Shown here piece by piece: positions 19,081 through 28,702 of a DNA stretch of 56,807 bases; position 1 is the first letter of the stretch; every line of letters begins with the position of its first letter. Origin of the DNA: an uncultured Amphritea sp. (GTDB lineage: Bacteria; Pseudomonadota; Gammaproteobacteria; Pseudomonadales; Balneatricaceae); assembly GCF_937127095.1 (NCBI RefSeq), contig NZ_CAKZLP010000030.1, positions 1-56,807 of the forward strand, given 5' to 3'. The notes below the pieces were generated by a model. The model saw only the letters and a list, made by a program, of their open reading frames with translations. It had not been told where the DNA came from and ran no database searches. Position numbers and translations under genes: made by a program.

Positions 19081-21833
19081 CAGTTACGCTCCAGATAGCG
19101 CCAGCTGGTGCGCCCGCTTACATTTGGATCCTTCTGACCTTTATCTGGCGGGTTAGCATTACCACCTGAGTCCGACAAATCATCAGCATTGACCCGGAAG
19201 TTATAACTATCTCCGACAATCGTGGTTGTACCGGCCCCATTACCGACTTTCTCTCCCGAAACCGCTACCTTATTACCCTTGTCATCAGTAACTTTGTCTT
19301 TATCGTCAAACACACCATCTCTGTTGTTATCAATAGTGACATAGCTGAGGCGGCTGCCTGAGTATTTATCCAGCATAATTTCGTAGCCCTCTCCCCCAGC
19401 AGCACAGGGATCGGAGGTATAAACCTTGGTGGCAAAGACCACCTTCTGACTGGTAAGCCGAGGCTCAGAAAGAACCCTTTCACCGGAAACGACCCAACCG
19501 CCATTCCCACCCGGAACCTGAAGATCCATAAACCAGCCCTTCTGACTAGTACTGGTCTGACTATTGGTTGTCAGACGAATGTCCCGGGTAACACCGTCAA
19601 AGTTAGCAGAGCCCTGATAATAGATACTCTGCTCTAATAAGGCTGAGCGCCCTGCGGTAATTTGAGAACCTGTATCAATAACGCCATAGAGCGTCTGTAA
19701 TCGACTGTCCGTTTTATCAGACAACTCAAAATCTTTACCGGTACCAAAAAACAGCATATTGTGCTTTTGCTTGTCCTCTGACACAGCGATGCTGGCTGTA
19801 ATCGGCTGAATATCGTCAGCACTACAGGGTTTATTCATCGTTGAACTTCGGCAAGCTTGAAAAAGCTTATAGTCCAGCTTCCACTTAGTGGAGTCTGGAT
19901 CTCTCAGGTCAAACTTCCACACATTGCCGTAAAGATCGCCCCCGTAGATAACATTGACGGTTTCGCCATCATCACTGACTGGTGCTAGTGTGGACATGCC
20001 ATTCGGCCGTTTTAACCCCACAGGCGCTTCATCAAGGCCGGTTTCAGTGGACAACTTAATAACGTTCTGGCCGGTTTCCAGATCAACGATATAGATGACC
20101 GCATCTCCGGTTGTACTTGCATGCCCATCCGCTGCAGTACTGTTATAGCCGTTACCAAACACCACATACCACTTACCATCCTGCAGCTTCACTATCGCAG
20201 GTTGTGCATAGCTATAGCCCATATCAGCATCATCCCGGTCAGTGAACTCCCAGGCAAATACCTTATCAGCGTTGGCTTCCGTAAAATCATCGGGGTCCGT
20301 CACGTCCAGAACATAGACACCCTGACCGCCGCCATTAAGCCCACCCGCCAGCATCGTCCGCCACTTACCGCCGACAATGGCATCATTGACCATCGGCGTA
20401 CCATCAACATAGTACTGATGCGCATACTCTCCCACCGCCAATAACTTGAGCTTTGGTAGCAAAACCGACGGAATATAAGCCAAAAGTTCCTTACCATCTG
20501 CCGCACTGAAACCATGGAGCATGCCGTCATTAGCGCCAACGTAAATCACCGGCTTTCGCAATTGAGTTTTGTTTTTAAAGGTCCGGTAGGATTTCGAACC
20601 TCCGAATCCTGCTGAGGCACCAACATAGATAGGATTTGAGTGAACAATATCGCCGAGTCGCTTTGAACGTGAGCGCAGCCCGACTTTTTCTTCACCGCGA
20701 ATAAATTCAATGTAGTTATTGACACTGGAACTACTGAGCAACAATTTTTCCGCTGCGTTCAGGTTGGCCGAACGAAAAGGAATGCCCAGAGAGCCCCTGT
20801 TGGTAATCACAATGCGGGAATTCTGAGTAGGTATAGAGGAAGAGGCTTCCCAGGAGGGCGTTGCAGCAAAGCTAAGATCGCCGGACGTGGGATCGATTAC
20901 CGCATTGTAACCACTCAACTCTCCAGTCCAGCCTACCGTATTATAACTTGCCTGGTAGAGTTTCAACCCGGTATTCACATACCCACTATTGGCACTCAAG
21001 CGGGTTTCCGTAAAGGTTTTTTTACTGATATCAGCAAAGATACTCGTCAGCGACGCTAACAACTCACTTTCATTACCCGCTTGAAAATACTGCCCATGCC
21101 CATTGGAGGCCGCATCCTTCAGCATCGGCAGATTAATATCGAAACCGATCGTATAGGTATGCATATTTTGCACACCTATCTCACCACTCATATCGGTGTC
21201 CCAGGCAAATTTAGCCAGATCATCCAGATAGTTGTTACCATTATCCTGATCATTTTTATCCCAGTTCGGCAGATTATTCCCCGCATCAGGATCCTTGAGA
21301 TTATTGAAGTCGCCATCCTTAGTCGGCTCGCCATCAGTAATGACAATCGTAAAGTTCTTCTGGCATTGACTGGTAATCGGTGAGGCGTATGCACTGGACT
21401 TATGCGCAAAATGCCCTTTCATCCCTCTGAAATAGCGAGTAACTTCATAATACGCCTCAGACATCGGCGTCCAGTTTTCCGCCCTGTACCCATCAAGTGT
21501 TGATAGTAGATCTGCCTGACTGCTGCCACAAACACGGTCGATTTTACCCCCCTGCTCTGTGTTAAAGCTCGCCAGCCCCAACCGCATACCCGAGCCAGAC
21601 TCAATAACCGTCCTGGCAGCCGTTTTCGCCTGATCGATCTTTTTCTTACCACCAGACTGACCAGCAGGACGATCCTTCATACTTCCCGAATTATCCATCA
21701 GAATCATCACATTCGGTTCAGCAACCTCGGTTGTGCCGATGGGTACGGAGCTCAGACTATAATCAGCGCCATTTACCTGAGCAGCAGATACAGCCGCCAG
21801 CGTCACGAAGAATAACATCCCTGTTCTATTCAT
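19080..21833 (-). CDS. pilY1: PilY1 pilus tip adhesin with vWA domain
   Basis: A 917-residue PilY1 resembling the Pseudomonas protein in its arrangement. A signal peptide ends near AQVNGA. A von Willebrand A domain (about residues 40-275) has a complete metal-site motif, MILMDNSGSM, plus FTIVITDGEP. The C-terminal beta-propeller (about residues 385-830) has [15 protein letters not shown] and HQYYVDGTPMVND. Near the end DNNRDGVFDDKD resembles the EF-hand-like loop that binds calcium and controls retraction in P. aeruginosa PilY1. The vWA domain is linked to surface sensing there. It follows pilX by two bases and overlaps pilE. Compared with the 1529-residue paralogue it lacks the lectin-like insert. 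Confidence 0.94.
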   Translation of the reverse strand: MNRTGMLFFVTLAAVSAAQVNGADYSLSSVPIGTTEVAEPNVMILMDNSGSMKDRPAGQSGGKKKIDQAKTAARTVIESGSGMRLGLASFNTEQGGKIDRVCGSSQADLLSTLDGYRAENWTPMSEAYYEVTRYFRGMKGHFAHKSSAYASPITSQCQKNFTIVITDGEPTKDGDFNNLKDPDAGNNLPNWDKNDQDNGNNYLDDLAKFAWDTDMSGEIGVQNMHTYTIGFDINLPMLKDAASNGHGQYFQAGNESELLASLTSIFADISKKTFTETRLSANSGYVNTGLKLYQASYNTVGWTGELSGYNAVIDPTSGDLSFAATPSWEASSSIPTQNSRIVITNRGSLGIPFRSANLNAAEKLLLSSSSVNNYIEFIRGEEKVGLRSRSKRLGDIVHSNPIYVGASAGFGGSKSYRTFKNKTQLRKPVIYVGANDGMLHGFSAADGKELLAYIPSVLLPKLKLLAVGEYAHQYYVDGTPMVNDAIVGGKWRTMLAGGLNGGGQGVYVLDVTDPDDFTEANADKVFAWEFTDRDDADMGYSYAQPAIVKLQDGKWYVVFGNGYNSTAADGHASTTGDAVIYIVDLETGQNVIKLSTETGLDEAPVGLKRPNGMSTLAPVSDDGETVNVIYGGDLYGNVWKFDLRDPDSTKWKLDYKLFQACRSSTMNKPCSADDIQPITASIAVSEDKQKHNMLFFGTGKDFELSDKTDSRLQTLYGVIDTGSQITAGRSALLEQSIYYQGSANFDGVTRDIRLTTNSQTSTSQKGWFMDLQVPGGNGGWVVSGERVLSEPRLTSQKVVFATKVYTSDPCAAGGEGYEIMLDKYSGSRLSYVTIDNNRDGVFDDKDKVTDDKGNKVAVSGEKVGNGAGTTTIVGDSYNFRVNADDLSDSGGNANPPDKGQKDPNVSGRTSWRYLERN

Positions 21834-21835
21834 AA

Positions 21836-22420
21836 TCAGTACTCAAACCGTTTACGGTATTCCGCTATAAGAATCACTTCGCTATCACCTGTTGCGCCGG
21901 TATTTCGACTTAGCTGACGAAACAACGCAGTGCTGCCACCCGTGGCATATGCACCTGTCACTTTTTTGTTATCCAGATCAAAGTCGGTTAACTCCAGGGA
22001 AACTCTTGGCTGTGTATGTAGCTTGCTTGGAATAGAGGCATGAGCGTCAAAAAAAGTGACTTGCTTTGCCCTACTCTCCCAACCACTAACCAGACTGGCA
22101 TCCTCCAGCTGCTTTTTTAGCTTCGAAGAGGTTCTGCCATCAAATACAAACTCACTACTGCTGGCACTCCAGTCATCATAGAGAATCAAATCGGGCAGCG
22201 CGGTCTGCTTTGACAACCAGTCTTCTGAGTAGAGCAACACCGTTTCTGTTGCTTCAAAGGCGATGGTCTCATCCTGCATATTGGCCGCCATCCGCGACTG
22301 TAAAACATTACTTTGCAGTGCGGTGGACGCCATCATTGCCATCACTAATAGCAAAATAAGTGCAACCACCAGGGTTGCGCCTCGTTGATAACCTGTATAA
22401 CGCTTAGTGTTTCTATTCAT
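21836..22420 (-). CDS. pilX: Type IV minor pilin PilX (first set)
   Basis: A 194-residue PilX-like protein. The N-terminus is QRGATLVVALILLLVMAMMASTAL with the family's QSRMAANMQDETIAFEATETVLLYSE. As in other PilX proteins the +1 residue is not Phe. Its ATG overlaps the pilW stop (TGATG at 22418-22422). The C-terminal half differs from the second-set PilX and is about 45 residues longer, which suggests each PilX is matched to its own PilY1. Confidence 0.87.
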   Translation of the reverse strand: MNRNTKRYTGYQRGATLVVALILLLVMAMMASTALQSNVLQSRMAANMQDETIAFEATETVLLYSEDWLSKQTALPDLILYDDWSASSSEFVFDGRTSSKLKKQLEDASLVSGWESRAKQVTFFDAHASIPSKLHTQPRVSLELTDFDLDNKKVTGAYATGGSTALFRQLSRNTGATGDSEVILIAEYRKRFEY

Positions 22421-23166
22421 CAGCTACCCTCACTCACGACCAACGCATTTCTTAACAACGCGGTCGCCGTAAACACCTGATAAAGACGCCGGTCAGATGT
22501 ATCTACCGTATTAAAGGGGGCGATCAACTGCTGTGCCTGCTCAGTCACTCCCGTTCCGGAGCTACTCATCAAGAGATAGAATCGGGCACTGATCACATCG
22601 TCCCAGTCAGCGGCCGTCATAGCGGTCAGCTTTTCGTAACTATCGACAAGCTTATCCCCATCGCTATCAACCCCGTACTCAATAATCAGCCCGGCCACGC
22701 CTTCAACCAGAGCATCCTTATTGTGATACAACGAAGGGCGCACCCCATCTGTCGAGCCGATATAATAAGCAACCCCATCATCTCCCTTTGGGCCTGAAGG
22801 ACCATCGGGATCGAGACCTGGAAGATAGACTATATCGCTCAGTACGTTTGCCTCTGCGATGACCAGATCTGACCAGTTGGTTTCAAAGTCACTGATATCA
22901 GCAGCACTATTTTTAACTCCAAGAATTATCTGACTGCCCGTTACATCTATCCCACTCTGGCGAAGGTCTTTTAACAGAATACGCATGGCAAACCGCCCGT
23001 TTTCCTGCACTTCGGACATCGCATCCTGTATCTGATAAGTGCGCGCAGACGCGACATAGGCTGCCAACATTGCAGAGGTCAGCAACAAACCGATCACCGA
23101 TGCGATCATCAGCTCTATCAGCGAAAAGCCGGACTGATTGTTGCGCGGATAACGAAGAGGTTTCAT
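22420..23166 (-). CDS. pilW: Type IV minor pilin PilW (first set)
   Basis: A 248-residue PilW-type minor pilin with cleavage motif SG|FSLIELMIASVIGLLLTS and the signature VQENGRFAMRILLKDLRQSG. The segment DSDGDKLVDSYE (about residues 165-176) fits the DxDxDxxxDxxE pattern of a calcium-binding loop. It is coupled to pilV by ATGA (23163-23166) and to pilX by TGATG. Overlaps at every junction point to one tightly coupled transcript. Confidence 0.88.
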   Translation of the reverse strand: MKPLRYPRNNQSGFSLIELMIASVIGLLLTSAMLAAYVASARTYQIQDAMSEVQENGRFAMRILLKDLRQSGIDVTGSQIILGVKNSAADISDFETNWSDLVIAEANVLSDIVYLPGLDPDGPSGPKGDDGVAYYIGSTDGVRPSLYHNKDALVEGVAGLIIEYGVDSDGDKLVDSYEKLTAMTAADWDDVISARFYLLMSSSGTGVTEQAQQLIAPFNTVDTSDRRLYQVFTATALLRNALVVSEGS

Positions 23167-23696
23167 AACAGGTCCATCTCATGGACGTAACTGGCGGCGG
23201 GTTTGCCGTCGGCGCCGCCCCAGCTTACCGTGATACTTACCAACTGATTATTCCGGGTGATCACGGCATCCCCTTTAGGAAGGCTTAGCTCTACCCAGCC
23301 CAACCAGACATAAAGGTCGTTATACGCGAGTTTTTTATCAGCAGGTGTAGCAGCGGGGGTTGCGAAGTCAGTCGAGGCGTCACTTTTGGCTAGCTGATAG
23401 CGATCATTCAGCGCCGCTTGCTTGTTCAGACGCATCCTGTCAGCCATATCACTGGCCATCGCGATCGCCTGAGTGCGCAAATAAGCGCTTTGATTTTGTT
23501 CCAGACCACGGGCCTGCATCATCATCATGCCTGACAGACCGATAGCCACAAGCACCAGAGTGACCAGCACTTCGATAAGGGAGGACCCCTGCGAAAATCT
23601 ATAAAGATGAGGATACGGTCTGATTAAATCTGACCGGGTAGAGGCCTTACAAAAGGGGAATACGCTCTGTCCCTGAGTATACATACCAACATCCAT
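23163..23696 (-). CDS. pilV: Type IV minor pilin PilV (first set), long leader
   Basis: A PilV-type pilin with QG|SSLIEVLVTLVLVAIGLSGMM and the signature QNQSAYLRTQAIAMASDMADRMRL. The open frame gives 177 residues and a leader of about 38 before the cleavage site, far longer than the usual 6-15. A second ATG four codons in (23684) shortens it little. The ribosome site is poor at both, so the true start may be internal and non-ATG. It is the first gene of the double pilin cluster; a possible promoter lies at 23735-23754. No fimT or fimU precedes it. Confidence 0.82.
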   Translation of the reverse strand: MDVGMYTQGQSVFPFCKASTRSDLIRPYPHLYRFSQGSSLIEVLVTLVLVAIGLSGMMMMQARGLEQNQSAYLRTQAIAMASDMADRMRLNKQAALNDRYQLAKSDASTDFATPAATPADKKLAYNDLYVWLGWVELSLPKGDAVITRNNQLVSITVSWGGADGKPAASYVHEMDLL

Positions 23697-23734
23697 GTTG
23701 ATTATTGAAGAGAAATTTTTTGCGCCGAACAGGC

Positions 23735-23754
23735 AGTATACTAGCCAAGGCTAG
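23735..23754 (-). promoter_or_regulatory. Putative promoter -10 and palindrome before the pilin cluster
   Basis: On the minus strand the perfect palindrome CTAGCCTTGGCTAG (23741-23754) runs directly into TATACT (23735-23740), a good -10 hexamer about 40 bases before the pilV start. No good -35 hexamer lies 16-18 bases further up, as expected if an activator is needed. The rest of 23697-23849 shows nothing recognisable, in particular no trace of ispH. Confidence 0.4.
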
Positions 23755-23849
23755 TAAATTTTTCCAGACCTATTGCGCCACTTCATTCTATAAAACGTGA
23801 TCTGACACAGGAAGCAGTGAATGAGTGACGCACCAACCTGGTTAAACGT

Positions 23850-24317
23850 TTATTCAACCGAGAGAATCTTAACCTCAAATTTAAGATTCTTTCCCGCCAG
23901 TGGATGGTTAAAATCCACCGTGACCATTTTTTCATCAAATCCAGCGACAATACCCGGCAACTCACCATTGGCCGCATCGGCAAATGACACGACCAGTCCC
24001 GGTTCCAGCGTCATATCACCGAACTGACTGCGCGGCAGACGCTGCATATTGTTAGGGTTTGACATACCAAAGCCATGCTCAGGAAGAATATCAATCACCG
24101 CTTCATCACCGGCCTGCATTCCCAACAGAGATTTCTCAAAACCTTCAAGCAACTGACCATCACCAACAATAAAGGTGGCTGGGCTGCCTTCAAAGTTGGA
24201 ATCAACTACCTGCCCATCCGCAAGCTTGATAGCGAAATGCAGAGTTACTTTAGCATCTGGAGCAACTATCTGTGATACAGCCTCTGATGACGAATTTTGT
24301 AACGTATGTTCTGACAT
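23850..24317 (-). CDS. fkpB: FKBP-type peptidyl-prolyl isomerase FkpB (SlpA)
   Basis: Cytoplasmic prolyl cis-trans isomerase and chaperone of the SlyD/SlpA subfamily. The 155 residues show the FKBP core with the characteristic inserted flap: VTLHFAIKLADGQVVDSN, FIVGDGQLLEGFEKSLLGM and DFNHPLAGKNLKFEVKI. It lacks the His-rich tail of SlyD, which fits FkpB. It lies 12 bases after lspA, in the conserved ribF-ileS-lspA-fkpB order. In E. coli and Pseudomonas ispH follows; here the pilin cluster follows instead. Confidence 0.93.
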   Translation of the reverse strand: MSEHTLQNSSSEAVSQIVAPDAKVTLHFAIKLADGQVVDSNFEGSPATFIVGDGQLLEGFEKSLLGMQAGDEAVIDILPEHGFGMSNPNNMQRLPRSQFGDMTLEPGLVVSFADAANGELPGIVAGFDEKMVTVDFNHPLAGKNLKFEVKILSVE

Positions 24318-24329
24318 AAGTACAAACCT

Positions 24330-24824
24330 TTATTTAGATTTCTTCTTGGTTTCACTGAACCATAGCATATCAATAATCAGCATGCCTGCCCCGATGGTGA
24401 TCGCCGTATCCGCCAGATTAAACGCAGGAAAGTAATATCCGTTGTAATGCAAAGAGATAAAATCGATCACATACCCCTGCACGACCCGATCATACAAATT
24501 TCCTAACGCACCACCGAGCACCAGCGCCAGACCCGCGCCCAGCCAGCGTTGCTGATAGGGAGTACGGGCCATCCACACCAATAGGACGATACTAACAACC
24601 ATCGCAATCAAGGCAAAAAACCAGCGTTGCCAGCCCCCCGCCTGGGCGAGAAAGCTGAATGCGGCCCCGGTATTGTGCAGCAGCGTCAGATCAAACACCG
24701 GCAACTGAGGATGGGGGATGCCATAGGGTAACAACGTGCTGGCCTGATACTTGGTAAACAGATCCAGCACGATAACCACAACGACCAACCAGAGCCAGGC
24801 CAATGCTGTGCGCGACTTAACCAT
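24330..24824 (-). CDS. lspA: Lipoprotein signal peptidase LspA (signal peptidase II)
   Basis: Inner-membrane aspartic protease that cleaves prolipoproteins before the lipidated Cys. The 164-residue protein has four membrane helices and both catalytic aspartates, in GGALGNLYDRVVQGYVIDF and FNLADTAITIG. The frame continues 47 codons upstream inside ileS, but homologues start at MVKSRTALAWLW. That ATG at 24824 has AAGG eight bases upstream and begins ten bases after the ileS stop. Confidence 0.96.
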   Translation of the reverse strand: MVKSRTALAWLWLVVVVIVLDLFTKYQASTLLPYGIPHPQLPVFDLTLLHNTGAAFSFLAQAGGWQRWFFALIAMVVSIVLLVWMARTPYQQRWLGAGLALVLGGALGNLYDRVVQGYVIDFISLHYNGYYFPAFNLADTAITIGAGMLIIDMLWFSETKKKSK

Positions 24825-24834
24825 CGGGTCAGCC

Positions 24835-27639
24835 TTAAGCAAAGCTACGCTGCTCACCGTCACCGGCAACGTTGTCAACACAACGATCACACAGCTCTTC
24901 ATGTTCCGGCGTGTTGCCCACATCTTCACGGTGGTGCCAGCAACGGCCACACTTCGCCTGTTCACTCTTAACCACGCTGATACTCAAACCTTCCAGCTCG
25001 GTAGCAACAGCATTAACCGCTTCATCAGCCGAACGCACGGCCGCCTTAGAGGTGATCAGTACGAAGCGCAGTTCATCCGCCAGCTTTTCCAGCTGCGTCT
25101 TCAGTTCAGGCGCACAGAACAAGGTGACTTCAGCTTCCAGGCTGCCGCCGATATGGCCAGCATTTCGCTGATTTTCCAGCTCTTTGTTAACCGCCGTTTT
25201 AACCGCCAGCACCTGCTGCCAGTAGTTACGCCCTAGCTCCTCAGATGCATCAAGCAACGCCAGATCGGTATACCATGTGCTCAGCTGTACTGATTCAGCG
25301 CGCTCGCCGGGCAGCTCACTCCAGATCTCATCGGCAGTAAAGCTGAGGATCGGCGCGATCCAGCGCACCATCGCTTCAACGATGTGATACAGGGCAGTCT
25401 GACAGGAGCGACGGGCAACCGAATCTGACTTAGCGGTGTACTGACGATCTTTAATAATATCCAGATAGAAACCACCCAGATCCAGCGAACAGAAATGGGA
25501 CACTTTCTGATAAACCTGCAGCATCTGGTATTGATCATAATGACCCGCCAACTCTTCCTGCAGACGGGCAGCACGATCGACCGCCCAGCGATCCAGCGCC
25601 ACCATATCAGCCGGTGCCACCATATCGGTTTGCGGATTAAAGCCTTCCAGGTTAGCCAGCAGGAAGCGCGCGGTATTTCGGATTCGACGGTATGCATCCG
25701 CGGTACGCTTCAGGATCTCATCAGAGACGGTCATCTCTGAACTGAAGTCAGTGGATGCCACCCACAAACGCAAAATATCAGCGCCGTACTTATTCATTAC
25801 CTCTTGCGGAGAAACCACGTTGCCCACGGATTTGGACATCTTCCGGCCATCACCATCGACGGTAAAACCATGGGTCAGCACCTGCTTGTAAGGCGCACAC
25901 CCTTTGATGGCGATACTGGTTTTCAGCGAGGACTGGAACCAGCCACGGTGCTGGTCAGAGCCTTCCAGATACATATCTGCCGGGAATTGCAAACCCTCTC
26001 GCTGGTCCAGCACGGAATAATGGGTCACGCCGGAATCAAACCAGACATCCAGGGTATCCAGCACTTTTTCATACTGATCCGCAGCATCGCCGAGCAACTC
26101 AGTGGCATTCAGATCAAACCAGGCATCGATGCCGGTTTTCTCCACGCGCAGCGCAACTTCTTCGATCAGCCGAGGGGTTTCCGGATGCAGTTCAGCGGTG
26201 ATCTTATTGACAAACAATGCGATCGGCACACCCCAGGTACGCTGACGGGACACACACCAGTCAGGGCTCTGTTCAACCATTGACTCGATACGGTTCTGGC
26301 CCCAGCCGGGGAACCACTCAACCTGTTTAATCGCAGCCAGTGCGTCTTTTTTCAGCCCTTTCTCTTCCATGCTGATAAACCACTGTGGCGTGGCACGGTA
26401 GATCAATGGGGTTTTAGTACGCCAGCAATGGGGATAACTGTGGCTGAAGTGTTTTTTCAACACCAGACGGTCATTCGCTTCCAGCGCAGCAACAATGGCA
26501 TCTTCTACCTTGTAGACATGCTGACCGGCAAACTCTCCGGCATTCTCAGTGTAAACACCATCAGGCCCAACGAGGTTCAGTGTGCCGATACCGTAAACAC
26601 GGCCGACGTTAAAGTCTTCCACACCATGATCCGGTGCGGTATGCACAGCACCGGTACCCGCTTCAACGGTAACATGGTCGCCGAGAATAACCGGAACATG
26701 TTTGTCATAGAACGGATGTTGCAGCTGCTGGTGTTCCAGCGCCTCGCCCTTACAACGACCGACAATTTTGTACTCTTCGATGCCATAGCGCTGCAACGCA
26801 TCTTCAACCAGCGCCTCAACAATCAACAGTCGCTCGCCACCCACCTGCACCAGCACATAGTCCAGCTCAGCATTCAGGGATACCGCCTGGTTGGCAGGCA
26901 GCGTCCAGGGGGTTGTTGTCCAGATAACGACGGAGGCTTCACCCTCACCGGAGAGATCGGTAAAGCAGCTGAGGAAGGCATCCTGGTTAACCGGCGCAAA
27001 ACGCACATCAATCGCTAGCGAGGTTTTATCCTGATATTCGACTTCCGCTTCAGCCAGCGCAGAGCTACCGACAACACTCCAGTAAACCGGCTTATAGCCT
27101 TTTACCAGATGGCCGTTTTCAGCGATTTTACCCAGCGCACGGATGATATTGGCTTCGGTTTCGAAGTTCATGGTCAGATAGGGATTATCCCAGTCGCCCA
27201 ACACGCCAAGACGGATAAAGTCTTTTTTCTGACCATCCACCTGACGGGCAGCATACTCGCGGCATTTCTTACGAAAATCGCCGTAAGATACCTTCACTCC
27301 AGCTTTGCCGATCTTCTTCTCAACATTGTGCTCTATCGGCAGACCATGACAATCCCAGCCCGGCACATACGGGGCATCAAAGCCTGCCATGGTGCGGGAC
27401 TTAACGATAATATCCTTAAGAATCTTATTCACTGCATGGCCGATATGAATATCACCATTCGCATAGGGAGGGCCATCGTGCAGAATAAATTTCTTACGAC
27501 CTGCGCTGACTTCACGAATCTTCTGGTAGAGATCCATCTTCTGCCACTGTTTCAGCATCTGAGGCTCTTTCTGAGCCAGATTGCCGCGCATCGGGAACCT
27601 AGTATTCGGTAAGTTCAGGGTCGGTTTATAATCGGTCAT
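24835..27639 (-). CDS. ileS: Isoleucyl-tRNA synthetase
   Basis: Class I synthetase that charges tRNA-Ile and edits valine. It is 934 residues from the ATG at 27639 ([19 protein letters not shown]), which matches the E. coli start; the frame is open 16 codons further but overlaps the ribF end. Motifs are HIGHAVN near residue 58, GWDCHGLP, the editing-domain [10 protein letters not shown] and KMSKS near residue 600. The C-terminal zinc site CGRCWHH with CDRC is also present. The segment [14 protein letters not shown] has lost the two Cys seen in the E. coli counterpart, a normal variation. Middle gene of ribF-ileS-lspA-fkpB. Confidence 0.98.
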   Translation of the reverse strand: MTDYKPTLNLPNTRFPMRGNLAQKEPQMLKQWQKMDLYQKIREVSAGRKKFILHDGPPYANGDIHIGHAVNKILKDIIVKSRTMAGFDAPYVPGWDCHGLPIEHNVEKKIGKAGVKVSYGDFRKKCREYAARQVDGQKKDFIRLGVLGDWDNPYLTMNFETEANIIRALGKIAENGHLVKGYKPVYWSVVGSSALAEAEVEYQDKTSLAIDVRFAPVNQDAFLSCFTDLSGEGEASVVIWTTTPWTLPANQAVSLNAELDYVLVQVGGERLLIVEALVEDALQRYGIEEYKIVGRCKGEALEHQQLQHPFYDKHVPVILGDHVTVEAGTGAVHTAPDHGVEDFNVGRVYGIGTLNLVGPDGVYTENAGEFAGQHVYKVEDAIVAALEANDRLVLKKHFSHSYPHCWRTKTPLIYRATPQWFISMEEKGLKKDALAAIKQVEWFPGWGQNRIESMVEQSPDWCVSRQRTWGVPIALFVNKITAELHPETPRLIEEVALRVEKTGIDAWFDLNATELLGDAADQYEKVLDTLDVWFDSGVTHYSVLDQREGLQFPADMYLEGSDQHRGWFQSSLKTSIAIKGCAPYKQVLTHGFTVDGDGRKMSKSVGNVVSPQEVMNKYGADILRLWVASTDFSSEMTVSDEILKRTADAYRRIRNTARFLLANLEGFNPQTDMVAPADMVALDRWAVDRAARLQEELAGHYDQYQMLQVYQKVSHFCSLDLGGFYLDIIKDRQYTAKSDSVARRSCQTALYHIVEAMVRWIAPILSFTADEIWSELPGERAESVQLSTWYTDLALLDASEELGRNYWQQVLAVKTAVNKELENQRNAGHIGGSLEAEVTLFCAPELKTQLEKLADELRFVLITSKAAVRSADEAVNAVATELEGLSISVVKSEQAKCGRCWHHREDVGNTPEHEELCDRCVDNVAGDGEQRSFA

Positions 27640-27676
27640 TGTCGTATCGCTTCTGGATCGTCTAATTTGGCCCTGC

Positions 27677-28609
27677 TTACAAGGCACCTGTCAGAAAATA
27701 GTTCCTGACCTGTTTAATATCGGTTTCTATCTGTTGCTTCAGCTTTTCCAGCCCTTCAAACTTTTTTTCCGGACGGATAAAGGCCTTAAATTCCACACTC
27801 AGCAACTGGCCATAAAGGTCACTGTCCAGATCGAACAGATGCGCCTCCAGCACTGGTTGCTTACCATTCACGGTTGGGCGCATCCCCACATTGGCTATGC
27901 CTTGCGCTGACAGGTTTTTACCCGTCACCGTCACCGCATAAACACCGTTCAGCGGACAGTGAAAACGGTGCATTCGTACATTCGCGGTCGGCACGCCAAT
28001 CGTGCGCCCAATCTGCTGACCATGCATTATACGGCCAGTCACTTTATAGGGCCGTCCCAGCAACCGTTCAGCCAGCAACAAATCATTGTTCTGTAATGCG
28101 GCTCTGATCCGGGTGCTACTCACCCGTTCGCCATCCACATCAAAGGTTTCGGTGTTTACAACACTGAAACCATAACGTTCGCCGCTCTGCCGCAGCATGT
28201 TGTAATCGCCACTGCGATCACAACCAAAACGAAAGTCATCACCAACCACAAAGTGCCGTACGGCCAAGCCTTTCAACAACAGCTCATCAACAAACTGATC
28301 GGCACTCATGGTGCGCAACCGTTCATTGAATGTCAGGCAGAGCACCCGGTCGACGCCATTGGCCTTCAGCAAGCGAACCTTTTCATCAAAACGGGTTAAC
28401 CGTGGCGGCGCCTGGGTGCCGGAAAAAAACTCGCGCGGTTGAGGCTCAAAAATAATCACGACAGCCGGCAGCCCCAGCTCTTTACCCTTACGCAGAACCT
28501 GAGCTAATACCTGTTGATGCCCAAGATGCACGCCATCAAAGTTGCCGATCGTTGCAACACAGCCTTTATGCTTGTCACGCAGATTATGCAGACCCCGAAT
28601 TAGCTCCAT
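27677..28609 (-). CDS. ribF: Bifunctional riboflavin kinase / FAD synthetase
   Basis: Makes FMN from riboflavin and then FAD. The 310 residues contain the N-terminal nucleotidyltransferase ([17 protein letters not shown], with the HxGH-type signature; [14 protein letters not shown]) and the C-terminal flavokinase ([29 protein letters not shown]). It starts at ATG 28609 with GGGGTGAC close upstream. A TATAAT (28649-28654, minus strand) about 40 bases upstream is a plausible -10. It heads the ribF-ileS-lspA-fkpB operon. Confidence 0.96.
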   Translation of the reverse strand: MELIRGLHNLRDKHKGCVATIGNFDGVHLGHQQVLAQVLRKGKELGLPAVVIIFEPQPREFFSGTQAPPRLTRFDEKVRLLKANGVDRVLCLTFNERLRTMSADQFVDELLLKGLAVRHFVVGDDFRFGCDRSGDYNMLRQSGERYGFSVVNTETFDVDGERVSSTRIRAALQNNDLLLAERLLGRPYKVTGRIMHGQQIGRTIGVPTANVRMHRFHCPLNGVYAVTVTGKNLSAQGIANVGMRPTVNGKQPVLEAHLFDLDSDLYGQLLSVEFKAFIRPEKKFEGLEKLKQQIETDIKQVRNYFLTGAL

Positions 28610-28648
28610 GTCACCCCAGTCTCATCAACAAATAAAAATAAGCGCGAA

Positions 28649-28654
28649 ATTATA
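28649..28654 (-). promoter_or_regulatory. Candidate -10 of the ribF operon
   Basis: A perfect TATAAT on the minus strand, 40 bases before the ribF ATG. No good -35 hexamer was found at 16-18 bases. The spacing to the gene and the 93-base gap after murJ make it the likely operon promoter. Confidence 0.4.
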
Positions 28655-28702
28655 CCCCAGTTACGGCGATATTCGCCATCGGTCAGCATCGATATAGGCC
28701 GA

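Noticed and set aside
23697..23849. Remnant of ispH between fkpB and the pilin cluster
   Set aside because: Looked for because of the recalled Pseudomonas gene order. No IspH-like Cys motif or open frame is present in the 153 bases.
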